Source: Maledivibacter sp.
Lineage (GTDB): Bacteria; Bacillota; Clostridia; Peptostreptococcales; Caminicellaceae
Length of the DNA: 64,000 nucleotides
Reading direction: 5' to 3'
Assembly (NCBI GenBank): GCA_025210375.1
Contig: JAOASB010000005.1
Location: 1 to 64,000, forward strand
Shown: piece after piece, positions 1 through 9,607 of the stretch
Position numbering within the stretch: position 1 is the first letter of the stretch
Layout: every line of letters begins with the position of its first letter
Translations under genes and position numbers: made by a program
The notes under the pieces: generated by a model
What the model was told of the DNA's origin: nothing
Databases searched by the model: none
Seen by the model: the letters and a program-made list of their open reading frames with translations, nothing else

Positions 1-156
1 CAAATTGCATAATTACCTTCTGCAAAAACTATCTGCCATATGTAGTCTAAAATTCTTCAAAGCCATACCATCAAATATGCTTATATCTTAAGCAATTAAA
101 TCAAGGATGATATTCGCATATTAGGTTTAGCCAAGTAAGAGTTATGCAATTTCCTC
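1..156. mobile_element. MITE-like element, copy 1 (left tip cut by window edge)
   Basis: This stretch matches the element at 52530-52688 almost end to end. It begins CAAATTGCATAATTAC (lacking only the first three bases, GAG) and ends AAGAGTTATGCAATTTCCTC at 156. The ends are inverted repeats of each other. No coding capacity is visible. The right flank is TATC; the left target duplicate lies outside the window. Confidence 0.85.
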
Positions 157-492
157 TATCAACACAATTATCGGACAAAAGGATAAAAATGTTTAATAAT
201 ATAAAAATTTCAATATGTTGAAGTATAAATAAATTATGCTTATATTTAACTTTTTGAATTAGGAATAATTGTTTTTATCCATTAAAATAAATTGTATGAA
301 TTTTTAAAGAGGTTTTAGTAAAATACAAAAAAATACTGAAAACTTTGTAGTTTATCATAAAGGAAATAGATTGGTAAAAATTGAATATTTAAGATATAGC
401 ATATTTGGTGGTATGTCTCGCTATTTGTTACAAGAATATAAAATTTTTTAAGATTTTGGCTTGAAGAAATTTACGATGAAAGGAAGTTTTCT
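157..492. other. AT-rich intergenic region
   Basis: No convincing gene, terminator or operator is visible here. It is the leader region of the dehydratase-like gene, whose ribosome site AAAGGAAG lies at 479-486. Confidence 0.5.
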
Positions 493-1452
493 ATGTTTAG
501 TCATATTGATGTGGTAAATGCATATGAAAGAATAAAGGATAGAATTTATAAGACCCCCTTAGATAAATCAATTTATTTAAGTAATGAAAATATAAATTAT
601 TATTTAAAGCTAGAGTGTCTTCAACCTGTTAAAAGCTTTAAAATTAGAGGTGCTTTAAGTAAATTGACTACACTTACAGAGGAAGAAAAGAAAAGAGGGG
701 TTGTGGCAATATCCTCCGGTAACCATGGAGCCGCAGTTAGTTATGCCTCTAGGTTAATGGGAATAGATAATGTAATGATATTTGTATCTAAGGCTACTCC
801 ACAGAGTAAAATAGAAAAAATAAGATACTATGGGGGAAATGTTAAGATTGTCGGTGAAAATTATGATGAAGTACATGAATATGGAATGGAACATATAAAG
901 AATTATAATATGACTTATATAGATGCATATTACAATGATCCTATTGTATATGCAGGTCAGGGAACGGTAGCTATCGAAATATTTGACCAAAATCCAGACA
1001 TTGATACCATACTGGTACCTATAGGTGGTGGAGGATTGATAACAGGAATAAGTGTTGCTGCAAAGAAAATTAATCCTTTAGTTAAAATTGTTGGAGTACA
1101 AACAGAAGCTTGTCCAGCTATGATTAAAGCTATAAAAGATAATATTTTTTATGATGCTTATCCAACAAAACCATCTATTTGTGAGGCATTGGTCGGTGGT
1201 ATTGGAGAATTAGCATATCAAATGTCAAAGGATTGTATAGATGAAATTATTGAGGTTAAGGAATCATCTATTGAAAAGGCCGTTGCACATACAATTAAAA
1301 AAGAAAAGATTATAGCTGAGCCCTCTAGTGCCATTTGTATTGCTGCTATTATGCAGGAAAAACACAGAATTAAAGGTAAAAATGTGGCATTAGTCATTTC
1401 AGGTGGGAATATAGATGAAGATTTAATGGTTGAACTATTAAATAAATATTAA
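493..1452 (+). CDS. Threonine/serine dehydratase-like PLP enzyme
   Basis: This is a 319-residue fold-type II PLP enzyme of the threonine ammonia-lyase/serine racemase group. The Schiff-base lysine sits in SFKIRGA (about residue 51). The phosphate-handling motifs SSGNHG (about 74) and GGGGLITG (about 178) and the C-terminal SGGN are all present. It lacks the C-terminal ACT-like domain of biosynthetic IlvA and has the length of catabolic TdcB. The expected reaction is deamination of threonine or serine to a 2-oxoacid and ammonia. Racemase or hydroxy-amino-acid dehydratase activity cannot be excluded. It stands alone, with AAAGGAAG six bases before the ATG. Confidence 0.85.
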   Translation: MFSHIDVVNAYERIKDRIYKTPLDKSIYLSNENINYYLKLECLQPVKSFKIRGALSKLTTLTEEEKKRGVVAISSGNHGAAVSYASRLMGIDNVMIFVSKATPQSKIEKIRYYGGNVKIVGENYDEVHEYGMEHIKNYNMTYIDAYYNDPIVYAGQGTVAIEIFDQNPDIDTILVPIGGGGLITGISVAAKKINPLVKIVGVQTEACPAMIKAIKDNIFYDAYPTKPSICEALVGGIGELAYQMSKDCIDEIIEVKESSIEKAVAHTIKKEKIIAEPSSAICIAAIMQEKHRIKGKNVALVISGGNIDEDLMVELLNKY

Positions 1453-1493
1453 TCAATTCATTTATACCTTTGATTTTTTCTGTGAAGTATCAT

Positions 1494-1520
1494 TTTATAA
1501 ATATTTACCATATTTATAAA
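1494..1520 (+). terminator. Weak AT-only hairpin after dehydratase gene
   Basis: A 10-bp arm TTTATAAATA (1494-1503) pairs with TATTTATAAA (1511-1520). The stem has no GC pairs and only an A-rich tail, so terminator function is uncertain. Confidence 0.3.
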
Positions 1521-1653
1521 AAAATATATAAATTAGAATATAAAATAAATTTTTAGTTGAAATAATACGGATTTAGGGTTATAATAGATGTTGATTAACT
1601 TATTTATTACAAAAAATATGGCTAGAAATACTTGAAGTTATATTTTTTTTGCA

Positions 1654-1679
1654 TAAAAGTTAGATTAATCTAACTTTTA
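1654..1679. promoter_or_regulatory. Perfect 26-bp palindrome, candidate operator of the ABC exporter
   Basis: The core AGTTAGATTAATCTAACT lies in a 26-bp perfect palindrome with no spacer, about 120 bases before the ABC exporter start. Uninterrupted dyads of this kind are typical binding sites for dimeric TetR- or MarR-type repressors. No such regulator gene is in the window, so the cognate protein is unknown. Confidence 0.55.
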
Positions 1680-1799
1680 AGTGGATGTATTTCTATTGTA
1701 GATGTAGTTTTGAAGAACTAATCACAGAGAATTTAAATTTCTTATTAAAATATAAAATTAAGATATTTAAAATATTTTAGATTTAGGAGGATGAAGATT

Positions 1800-3611
1800 A
1801 TGACCGAAAATAAAAAAACGTCTATTTTAAAAAGATTTACCCCCTATATGGGCAAGAAAAAAGCACTTTTGCCCTTAGCACTAGTATTGACAGGAATTTC
1901 AGCGGTTTTAAATATTTTGCCCTTTGTTCTTGTGTGGTATATAGTACGGGATATATTATTGTCTCCCCAATCAATCGATGTGTCGAATGTCAGTTTTTAT
2001 GCGTGGCTTGCCTTTGCAAGTGCAGTAGGAGGAATAGTAGTGTATTTCTGTGGGCTTTTGAGTTCACATCTTGCGGCATTTCGAGTAGAGGTAGGAATGC
2101 AAAAAGTTGGTATGGAAAAAATTATATCTATGCCACTTGGTTTTTTTGATAATTATTCAAGTGGGAAAATAAGAAAAATAGTAAACGATGGTGCAGGAAC
2201 GACCCACGGATTTTTAGCCCATCAGCTCCCGGATATGGCGGGGAGCATTGTTTCACCTATTATTCTTATAATTTTGATCTTCACTGTAGACTGGAGAATG
2301 GGTACTGCTTCCCTTGTTCCAATTCTCTTGGGTTTTATAACAATGAAGTTTATGTCAACCACTTTAGGTAAAGAATTTCAAAGAAAATATTATGATTCTT
2401 TAGAAGAGATGAGTTCTGAATCCGTGGAATATATCAGGGGAATCCCGGTTGTAAAGACCTTTGGACAAAGTATATTTTCCTTTAAACGATTTTATGACAG
2501 TATAATTAGATATAAAGAGATGGTTCATGCATATACTCTTCTTTGGAGAAGACCCATGTCTTTTTTCACTACGATTATGCAATCGGCGGCATTCTTTCTA
2601 ATTCCCATGGCTATCTTTTTAATAGGAAGAGGAGAAAATCTTCCCCTTGTGTTGGCAGATTTCATTTTTTACATTCTTATATCTCCTATATTTACTACGC
2701 TTTTGATGAAATCCATGCATTTTCAGCAAAATATTTTGATTGCAGGGCAAGCTATTGACAGATTAGATAATCTTTTAGCTTATCCAAAGATGAGTCATAT
2801 AGAAGAAGCTAAGAATATTAAAGATCACAGCCTAGAATTCAAGGATGTAGTTTTTTCCTATGAAGGAAGTGATAAACGTGCTATAGATAAAATCAGCTTC
2901 AAATTAAACGAGGGTGAAACTATTGCACTTGTTGGAGCTTCTGGGGGAGGAAAAACTACTATTGCTAGGTTGGCGGCCCGTTTTTGGGATGTAGATGAAG
3001 GAGAAGTATTAGTGGGAGGAATAAATGTCAAAGATATTCCAAAGAAGGAACTGATGGACAATATCTCTTTTGTCTTTCAAAGTACAAAGCTATTTAAGGG
3101 CTCATTAAGGGAAAATATAGTTTTTGGTAAAGAAAATGTGGTAGAAGAAGGAGTAGATAAGGCAATTGATTTATCTCAGTCAAGGGATATAATAGAAAAT
3201 CTACAGGATGGCATTGATACCATAATAGGTTCTAAAGGAACATATCTTTCAGGGGGAGAACAGCAAAGGATTGCACTTGCCAGGGCAATTGTAAAGGATG
3301 CCCCCATAGTACTTTTAGACGAAGCCACTGCCTTTGCAGATCCGGAAAACGAGCATTTAATCCAAAGTGCCCTTAAAGAGCTTAGTCGTGATAAAACTAC
3401 TTTAATGATTGCCCATCGTCTCACGAGTATAAAAAATGTGGATAAAATCTTGGTTATACAAGAAGGAAAAATTGCGGAAACAGGAACCCATGATGAACTA
3501 ATCAATAAAGGTGGTATATATAAAAAAATGTGGGATGAATACCAAAAATCCGTAGCATGGAAAATAATCTCTAAGGATAATGGAGAAAAAGGAGGAGGAC
3601 AAAATGATTAG
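1800..3611 (+). CDS. ABC exporter half-transporter, subunit 1
   Basis: This is a fused membrane and ATPase half-transporter of about 603 residues. The N-terminal half carries about six hydrophobic spans of an exporter fold. The nucleotide-binding domain has Walker A GASGGGKTT, signature LSGGEQQR, and Walker B LLDEATAFADPENE with its catalytic Glu. The switch His is in IAHRLTS. The AFAD variant after DEAT is common in one subunit of heterodimeric exporters. I chose the ATG at 1800 because AGGAGG at 1785-1790 is correctly spaced there and abuts the earlier ATG at 1791. It overlaps the next gene by 8 bases, implying a heterodimer. The substrate is not predictable, though drugs or peptides are typical of the family. 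Confidence 0.88.
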   Translation: MTENKKTSILKRFTPYMGKKKALLPLALVLTGISAVLNILPFVLVWYIVRDILLSPQSIDVSNVSFYAWLAFASAVGGIVVYFCGLLSSHLAAFRVEVGMQKVGMEKIISMPLGFFDNYSSGKIRKIVNDGAGTTHGFLAHQLPDMAGSIVSPIILIILIFTVDWRMGTASLVPILLGFITMKFMSTTLGKEFQRKYYDSLEEMSSESVEYIRGIPVVKTFGQSIFSFKRFYDSIIRYKEMVHAYTLLWRRPMSFFTTIMQSAAFFLIPMAIFLIGRGENLPLVLADFIFYILISPIFTTLLMKSMHFQQNILIAGQAIDRLDNLLAYPKMSHIEEAKNIKDHSLEFKDVVFSYEGSDKRAIDKISFKLNEGETIALVGASGGGKTTIARLAARFWDVDEGEVLVGGINVKDIPKKELMDNISFVFQSTKLFKGSLRENIVFGKENVVEEGVDKAIDLSQSRDIIENLQDGIDTIIGSKGTYLSGGEQQRIALARAIVKDAPIVLLDEATAFADPENEHLIQSALKELSRDKTTLMIAHRLTSIKNVDKILVIQEGKIAETGTHDELINKGGIYKKMWDEYQKSVAWKIISKDNGEKGGGQND

Positions 3612-5337
3612 ATATTTTCAAAATAAATATGCTATGTCCGAAAAAGGTGTAAAAGACTTTTTGAAATCCATTGTTTGGACTGTAATAATGGAAATAAGCT
3701 TTATGGTTCCTGTAGTCCTCAGCTTTAAATTTCTAGATGAATATATGGGGGTACTTTTGAACTCTCCAAGCAATCAAAAAAATAGCATCCTCTACTATGC
3801 TATTATGTCCATAGTGGTTTTTATAGTAATGTTTGCCATTACTTATTTTCAATACAACGCTACTTATACCAAAATTTATGAAGAAAGTGCCCGAAGACGG
3901 ATTAGTCTGGCGGAAACACTTAGAAAACTGCCTTTAGCTTTCTTTGGTAAAAAGGATATTGCTGATTTGAGTTCAACAATAATGGAAGATGCTACACAGA
4001 TAGAGATGCTTTTTTCCCATTCCGTTCCTCAGATATATGCATCGGGATTAACTATTTTTATTATGGGAATAATGATGTTCTTTTATAATTGGAAACTATC
4101 CCTTGCTGTATTTTGGGTAGTTCCAGTTGCAGCTTTAGTATTTTATCTATCGAAGAAGTTTCAAAACAGCACCCATGAAAAGCTTTATAAAATAAAAAGG
4201 GATATTTCAGATAAAATTCAAGAAGGACTTGACTCAGCCCATGAGATAAAATCCTATAATAGAGAAGAAACTTTTTCAAATACTTTAAACTCAAAGTTAG
4301 ATAATTATGAAAGAGATTTGATTAAAGGAGAGCTTTTGATAGGTGCGTTTGTTAATCTGTCCCACGTATTATTAAAGCTTGGGCTTCCAAGTGTTATATT
4401 GTTTGGAGCATATCTTTTATCAGCGGGTTCAATAAATATTTTTACTTACATTGCTTTTCTTATAGTGGCTGCACGTATTTATAACCCTATAATGAATATA
4501 ATGGAGCATTTTGCGGCTCTTATCTATCTAAATGTACGTATTCAACGTATGAAAGAGATGGATGAAATGCCAAGGCAAGAGGGAAAATCTGAGTTTTATC
4601 CTAAAAATTACGATATCGAATTTAAGAATGTGGATTTTTCCTATGGAGACGGCGTGCAAACATTAAGTAACGTAAGCTTTACTGCAAGACAAGGAGAGGT
4701 AACAGCATTGGTGGGGCCTTCAGGTGGAGGTAAGAGTACCCTAGCAAAGCTGGCTGCACGATTTTGGGATATAGACAAGGGACATATTACCTTGGGTGGA
4801 GAGGATATCTCTCTAGTTGATCCTGAAACTCTTTTAAATAATTATTCAATAGTTTTTCAGGATGTTACACTTTTTAATTCAAGCGTTATGGATAATATAC
4901 GTCTTGGGAAAAAAGATGCCACCGATGAAGAAGTAATAAAGGCATCAAAGCTTGCCAGGTGCCATGAGTTTATAAAAAAACTTCCAGAAGGATACGATAC
5001 TTTGATTGGTGAGAATGGGGAGCGATTATCGGGAGGAGAAAGACAACGTATATCAATAGCTAGAGCAATGCTAAAGGATGCTCCGATTATTTTACTAGAC
5101 GAAGCTACGGCATCCCTTGATACAGAAAATGAGAGTAAAATCCAAGGTGCCCTTAGTGAGCTTATAAAAAACAAAACGGTTTTAATTATTGCTCATCGTA
5201 TGAGAACAGTTTCCGGGGCCGATAAAATTGTTGTTATTAAGGATGGCTCCGTGGCAGAAACCGGTACACCTTCGGAATTAAAAGAAAGACAAGAAATTTT
5301 CGCATCAATGGTAAAGGCACAATATCAGAATGGTTAA
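3604..5337 (+). CDS. ABC exporter half-transporter, subunit 2
   Basis: This is the partner half-transporter of about 577 residues, with an N-terminal six-span exporter domain and a C-terminal ATPase. Motifs are Walker A GPSGGGKST, signature LSGGERQR, Walker B IILLDEATASLDTENE and switch IAHRMRT. Both partners keep a full set of catalytic motifs, so two working ATP sites are expected. The ATG at 3604 follows AAAGGAGGAGG and lies inside the 3' end of subunit 1, so translation is probably coupled. The BlaI/BlaR pair follows directly but has its own promoter. Confidence 0.88.
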   Translation: MIRYFQNKYAMSEKGVKDFLKSIVWTVIMEISFMVPVVLSFKFLDEYMGVLLNSPSNQKNSILYYAIMSIVVFIVMFAITYFQYNATYTKIYEESARRRISLAETLRKLPLAFFGKKDIADLSSTIMEDATQIEMLFSHSVPQIYASGLTIFIMGIMMFFYNWKLSLAVFWVVPVAALVFYLSKKFQNSTHEKLYKIKRDISDKIQEGLDSAHEIKSYNREETFSNTLNSKLDNYERDLIKGELLIGAFVNLSHVLLKLGLPSVILFGAYLLSAGSINIFTYIAFLIVAARIYNPIMNIMEHFAALIYLNVRIQRMKEMDEMPRQEGKSEFYPKNYDIEFKNVDFSYGDGVQTLSNVSFTARQGEVTALVGPSGGGKSTLAKLAARFWDIDKGHITLGGEDISLVDPETLLNNYSIVFQDVTLFNSSVMDNIRLGKKDATDEEVIKASKLARCHEFIKKLPEGYDTLIGENGERLSGGERQRISIARAMLKDAPIILLDEATASLDTENESKIQGALSELIKNKTVLIIAHRMRTVSGADKIVVIKDGSVAETGTPSELKERQEIFASMVKAQYQNG

Positions 5338-5368
5338 GTATCATTCAAAAAAATAAAGATTTATAGTA

Positions 5369-5430
5369 TTGACAAACACCTCCTACTAACGTAGTATTAA
5401 AACATACTACATTAGTAGGAGGTGTTTGTC
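5369..5430 (+). promoter_or_regulatory. Promoter and double BlaI-type operator in a 60-bp inverted repeat
   Basis: A near-consensus promoter is TTGACA (5369-5374), a 17-bp spacer and TAGTAT (5392-5397). Arms 5371-5397 and 5404-5430 are complementary over 27 bp with one mismatch and a 6-base loop. Each arm contains a 13-bp dyad of the form TACTA-N3-TAGTA (5384-5396 and 5405-5417). This resembles the TACTA/TAGTA half-sites known for BlaI/MecI. A repressor bound here would cover the -10 element and the AGGAGG of the next gene. Confidence 0.85.
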
Positions 5431-5442
5431 GTAAATAATAAT

Positions 5443-5823
5443 ATGAAGAAATTGCCAGACTCTGAGCTTGAAATTATGCAGGTTATATGGGGAGAAAAGC
5501 CGCCTATATCAACGGGGAGGGTAAGAGAGATTTTAAATGAAAGGAGAAAGAAGGATTTAAATATATCCACGGTACAGACTCTTTTAAATAGATTAATAAA
5601 AAAGGAATTTCTTTGTGCCGAGAAGATAGGAAAAGAGAAGGTATATTTTCCATTAGTTGAAGAACATAAATATTTACACTTTGAGGCAGAACATTTCATA
5701 GGTAAACTGTTTGGAAATTCCTTACCTAATTTAGTAACAACTTTGTATAAGCATAAAAGTATAAGCCAGAAGGATATAGAAGACATAGCAGATTGGTTTT
5801 CAGAGCAAGTTAAGGAGGATTAG
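5443..5823 (+). CDS. BlaI/MecI/CopY-family repressor
   Basis: This is a winged-helix repressor of about 126 residues beginning MKKLPDSELEIMQVIW. That matches the start of the BlaI family, where a DSE-E-M-x-x-[IL]W block opens the first helix. Recognition helix residues follow in STVQTLLNRLIKKEFL. The C-terminal part is the dimerization region cleaved in BlaI/MecI when the partner protease signals. An in-frame GTG at 5422 would add seven residues but overlaps AGGAGG (5417-5422). The ATG at 5443 sits about 20 bases after that site, so the true start is uncertain. The sensor gene follows after 4 bases. Confidence 0.88.
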   Translation: MKKLPDSELEIMQVIWGEKPPISTGRVREILNERRKKDLNISTVQTLLNRLIKKEFLCAEKIGKEKVYFPLVEEHKYLHFEAEHFIGKLFGNSLPNLVTTLYKHKSISQKDIEDIADWFSEQVKED

Positions 5824-5827
5824 ATAG

Positions 5828-8086
5828 TTGGAAATATTAATAAGGATATTTTGGAAATATTTTGATATATCAATAGGAATGACGGCTATAATAATATCCC
5901 TTTTGCTTTTGTCAAATATTCATATAAAAAAATATAGTGCAAAGTTTAGGTATTACATGTGGATACCAATCATCATAGCCTTAGTTATGCCTATAAATCT
6001 TAAGATGGATAAGATTTTTATAAAACCCCAAAGGGTACTAGAGGAACAATTATCCCAAGAAGATATACATAAAGAGAGTATACAACAGCAAAATATTGTA
6101 AAACCAAAGGATATAGATAATAGTGCAGATGATTCAACCCACAAAATGCATCAATATGATGGGGAAACAAAGCAAATGATAAAGGCTGATAGATGGAAGC
6201 CAATAAAAGAAAAAAAAGTCATGGACCCTGGATTGCTAATTATTGTATGGCCATTGATAGCAGGTTTGTATATATTGTATAGTATTTTCAAATACATATT
6301 GTTTCTAAAAAAGCTTAGAAGCTGGAGTGTAGATATAAAAGACAATAATATTATTCATATATTCAATCAATTGAAGGCGGACATGGACATAAGCAGTAAT
6401 ATATCTTTGAAAAGATGCAGCCTAATATCAAGTCCATTAATTATAGGATTTTTAAAGCCCACATTATTTATATCAAAGAAAGAATATACATCGGAAGAAC
6501 TAAGGTTTATTTTCAAACATGAACTTACACATTATAAAAGAAAAGATGTGTACTATAAGCTAATCCTATTTATAGTAAGTGCAATCCACTGGTACAATCC
6601 AGTTGTACATATTATGTGTAGATATATATCTACGGAATGTGAGGCTTCTTGCGATGAACAAGTAGTATTTAATCAATGTAAGAAGGTAAAGGAAAGCTAT
6701 GGTAGATTTATAATTAACGAAATAAGTTATGCAAAGGATACAGAAACCATATTTGGACATTATTTTTATGGAGAAAAAAAGGAGCTTAAAAGGAGGTTAA
6801 AAACCATTATGAATAAAGAGAAAAAGAAAAAAGGCATAGTTGCAACCATGACTATTTCCGTAGTGGTAGTACTATTATTAGTACTATCATCATCAGCAGG
6901 TGTCTTTCCAAATGATAAAAAGGCAATTAACAATATCAAAGAAATTAAGAATAGTAAGGATATTCATAAATCAATAAATGCTAAAACCTATAATATATCT
7001 GAAGAAGTCGGTGATTTTTCACCTTTATATATGTATGACGGAGATACATATATTGCTTTTTCTTCATATACCGAAGGTCATGGATATTTACCTAAGGTAA
7101 TGAAATATACTGATGAGCAATGGGAAACAATTGGAAACTTTGATTTTGAAAAGGAGCCCGTAGAATCTATAAGTTTATTTGTGGATAAAGGTAATTTATA
7201 TGTATCCTATAGTGTATGGCATAACCAGGAGACTGTATTAAAGGTAATGAAATATAATAGTGATAAATGGGAAGCTTTAGGTAAAGAGTGGATAACTAAA
7301 GAGTTTAATCATTCATTGTACGTATATGATGGTATACCATATATAGATGAATATGACCACGAAACAAAGGAACTAACGGTTAGGATGTTTAGTGAAAATA
7401 AATGGCAAAAAGTTGGTAACAAAAACGTTTCTACAGAAGAATGTGATACCCATAGTTTAGTTGTAGATAATGGAATACCATACATTGTCTATTCTGTGCC
7501 CTACTCTGGAGATATGGATGCTAAGGATAAACGAGGGAAAATAGCAGTGAAACGATTTAATGGTACTGATTGGGAAGATTTAGGGGCAAATTTGAATAAT
7601 GTACAAAATTCCTATAATAAAATTTCATTGTTCTTCGAAGACCATATTCCATATATAGCCTATGTGGAAGAAAGTAATGATTCCGATGAAAGTAATATGA
7701 GAGCTGTTGTGATGAAGTATGATGGTAAGCTTTGGAATGAGATAGGATATTTAGAGGATATAGATGGATTACAAAATGTCTATTTAGCTATTCAAAAGGG
7801 GACTCCATATATGGCATATGATTATACAGTAGATGAATCATATATGCCACAAATGGGATTAGCTAGATTTGAAGATGGAAAGGCTGAAATACTAGTTAAA
7901 AGTATTAAGGCTGAGGATGAAAAACGAACACTGGGTAATGTGGAAATTTATATGCAAAATAATGAAATATATATTGCATATCAAAATAGTTTTCCCTATG
8001 AAAACCATCCTGAAAAGGAATTTGATATGCATGGACGGGATTTAATGATTAAAAAATTCGTCATTGATAATTCTAAGGAAAACTAA
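5828..8086 (+). CDS. BlaR1-like M56 sensor protease with predicted seven-bladed propeller domain
   Basis: This is a 752-residue membrane protein starting at TTG, nine bases after AGGAGG. The first ~335 residues resemble the BlaR1/MecR1 transducer, with several membrane spans and the zinc motif HELTH at 231-235, which is expected to trigger repressor cleavage. A last membrane span lies near 336-360. BlaR1 normally has a penicillin-binding domain outside. Here the ~390 outer residues instead hold seven repeats, each with a core like DG-x-PYIAY, near 402, 452, 499, 545, 603, 656 and 709. Tryptophan-containing strands (KWEALG, KWQKVG, DWEDLG, LWNEIG) separate them. A seven-bladed propeller sensor is inferred; its ligand is unknown. 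Confidence 0.85.
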   Translation: MEILIRIFWKYFDISIGMTAIIISLLLLSNIHIKKYSAKFRYYMWIPIIIALVMPINLKMDKIFIKPQRVLEEQLSQEDIHKESIQQQNIVKPKDIDNSADDSTHKMHQYDGETKQMIKADRWKPIKEKKVMDPGLLIIVWPLIAGLYILYSIFKYILFLKKLRSWSVDIKDNNIIHIFNQLKADMDISSNISLKRCSLISSPLIIGFLKPTLFISKKEYTSEELRFIFKHELTHYKRKDVYYKLILFIVSAIHWYNPVVHIMCRYISTECEASCDEQVVFNQCKKVKESYGRFIINEISYAKDTETIFGHYFYGEKKELKRRLKTIMNKEKKKKGIVATMTISVVVVLLLVLSSSAGVFPNDKKAINNIKEIKNSKDIHKSINAKTYNISEEVGDFSPLYMYDGDTYIAFSSYTEGHGYLPKVMKYTDEQWETIGNFDFEKEPVESISLFVDKGNLYVSYSVWHNQETVLKVMKYNSDKWEALGKEWITKEFNHSLYVYDGIPYIDEYDHETKELTVRMFSENKWQKVGNKNVSTEECDTHSLVVDNGIPYIVYSVPYSGDMDAKDKRGKIAVKRFNGTDWEDLGANLNNVQNSYNKISLFFEDHIPYIAYVEESNDSDESNMRAVVMKYDGKLWNEIGYLEDIDGLQNVYLAIQKGTPYMAYDYTVDESYMPQMGLARFEDGKAEILVKSIKAEDEKRTLGNVEIYMQNNEIYIAYQNSFPYENHPEKEFDMHGRDLMIKKFVIDNSKEN

Positions 8087-8119
8087 ATAACTAAGAGGTC
8101 TTTTAAATTTACAATGAAG

Positions 8120-8158
8120 ATCGAGAACATTTATTATTAGAATGTTCTCGATTTTTTT
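8120..8158 (+). terminator. Rho-independent terminator of the BlaI/BlaR operon
   Basis: A 12-bp stem with arms ATCGAGAACATT (8120-8131) and AATGTTCTCGAT (8141-8152) has a 9-base loop and is followed by a T run to 8158. Confidence 0.9.
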
Positions 8159-8266
8159 GTCTAAATCCAAAAGTAAGAAGGTATATGTGACATTCATAAA
8201 GAAGTTTCAAAAACAAATATAAATAATTGCTTTATACTTAAAGTTGAATTCAAGGGGGATGGTTCT

Positions 8267-9427
8267 ATGTCTATAACTATAAAAGAAGCTCTTAAGTTAA
8301 ACAATTTAATGAATTTTAGGCTCGTAGCCGGTGAATGGGGTCTTGATAAGGGGATAGAGAAGGTTGGTATATTGGATTATGAAATAATAGATGAAATAGA
8401 AGGCAAGTTTGGGGAAGGTGATTTTGTACTGACCAGTTTTACTGTTGCAAGAAATGATGTTAATTTATTAATACAATCCATTGAAAAGTTGATTAAAGCA
8501 GGAGTTAGTGGTTTAGCAATTAAAAGCATATTTTATAGTGAATTACCCATCCAAGTAATTGAATATGCCAATGAAAGATCCTTCCCTGTATTTATCTTTG
8601 GGAATAGCGTATATTTCGAAGACATAATAACTGATATTATGGATGCTATTAGAAATAAGGATGATTACGAGCTTCTTGAGACTAAAATTGATATAATCAT
8701 AAAAAATGGTATAAGTAAATCAATGGTAAGGGAATTGGCCTTTGAGATAAATACTTCCTTTAAAGAAAACTTCATTGTGGCTTATTGTAAAGAAAAAAAG
8801 TATATTAATAATGAAAATATTATTAGGCTAATAGAGGGACTAAAAAGAAATAAAACAAAAAGTATTTATCAATCAGTTTTTAAATACAGAAGTGGTATCC
8901 TTATAATTTTTAGCTTTGAAAATATAGAATATAATACTGTGATAAATAAACTCTACGGTTTAATGGATAATATAGGGATAGATAATGACAAATACACTAT
9001 TGGAATAAGTAACAGTCATGTTAATCTAAATGAACTAGATAGGGGCATTAATGAAAGTATGTATGCGGTAAAGGTAAGTGAGATTTCTGGAGAGAAGAAG
9101 TCATTTTATAAGGATATTGGTATCTATAAAATAGTAATGCCATTTATAGATAAAGTATGGATAAAAGACTTCCATGAAGAAATAATTAAGCCACTGAAAA
9201 GCTATGATGAAAAGTATAACACTCAAATTTTAACCACTGCAATAAAATATATTGAGAATGATGGTAATGTTAAAAAAACTTCCCAGGAATTATTTCAGCA
9301 TGATAATACTATTAGATATAGAATTAATAAAATGAAAGAAATATTAAATATGGAGGATTTAGATGGGGGCTTCTATGAACAGCTTTCTATAGCCATAAAG
9401 ATACATAAAATTATTAGCAAAAGTTAA
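8267..9427 (+). CDS. PucR-family transcriptional regulator
   Basis: This is a 386-residue regulator with an N-terminal PucR-type sensory domain (about 8-125, including the conserved stretch VLTSFTVARND) and a C-terminal helix-turn-helix of the CdaR/PucR class (about 320-380). In the latter, NVKKTSQELFQHDNTIRYRINKM is split by the turn. PucR-type proteins are usually activators of nitrogen-compound catabolism genes that lie next to them. The start ATG follows AAGGGGGA. The next two genes, an OCD-family protein and an aminotransferase, run the same way and are the likely targets. The effector is unknown. Confidence 0.88.
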   Translation: MSITIKEALKLNNLMNFRLVAGEWGLDKGIEKVGILDYEIIDEIEGKFGEGDFVLTSFTVARNDVNLLIQSIEKLIKAGVSGLAIKSIFYSELPIQVIEYANERSFPVFIFGNSVYFEDIITDIMDAIRNKDDYELLETKIDIIIKNGISKSMVRELAFEINTSFKENFIVAYCKEKKYINNENIIRLIEGLKRNKTKSIYQSVFKYRSGILIIFSFENIEYNTVINKLYGLMDNIGIDNDKYTIGISNSHVNLNELDRGINESMYAVKVSEISGEKKSFYKDIGIYKIVMPFIDKVWIKDFHEEIIKPLKSYDEKYNTQILTTAIKYIENDGNVKKTSQELFQHDNTIRYRINKMKEILNMEDLDGGFYEQLSIAIKIHKIISKS

Positions 9428-9607
9428 CTTATCATATTAGTACATATAAGTTTCATGATCTTCATATATTCTTTATGAAATCACAAAAATATACTGTTAG
9501 ATTATAGTTTATTACAAAGGGAATGGGTCTAGAATAATTGAATATTTATATTAAAAGTTAATGGGAATCCATTGAGGGTTATCATCTAATAAAAGAGGAG
9601 GAAAAAA

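Noticed and set aside
5369-8086. A beta-lactam resistance locus
   Set aside because: The repressor and protease are BlaI/BlaR-like, but the sensor lacks a penicillin-binding domain and no beta-lactamase or PBP2a gene is adjacent.
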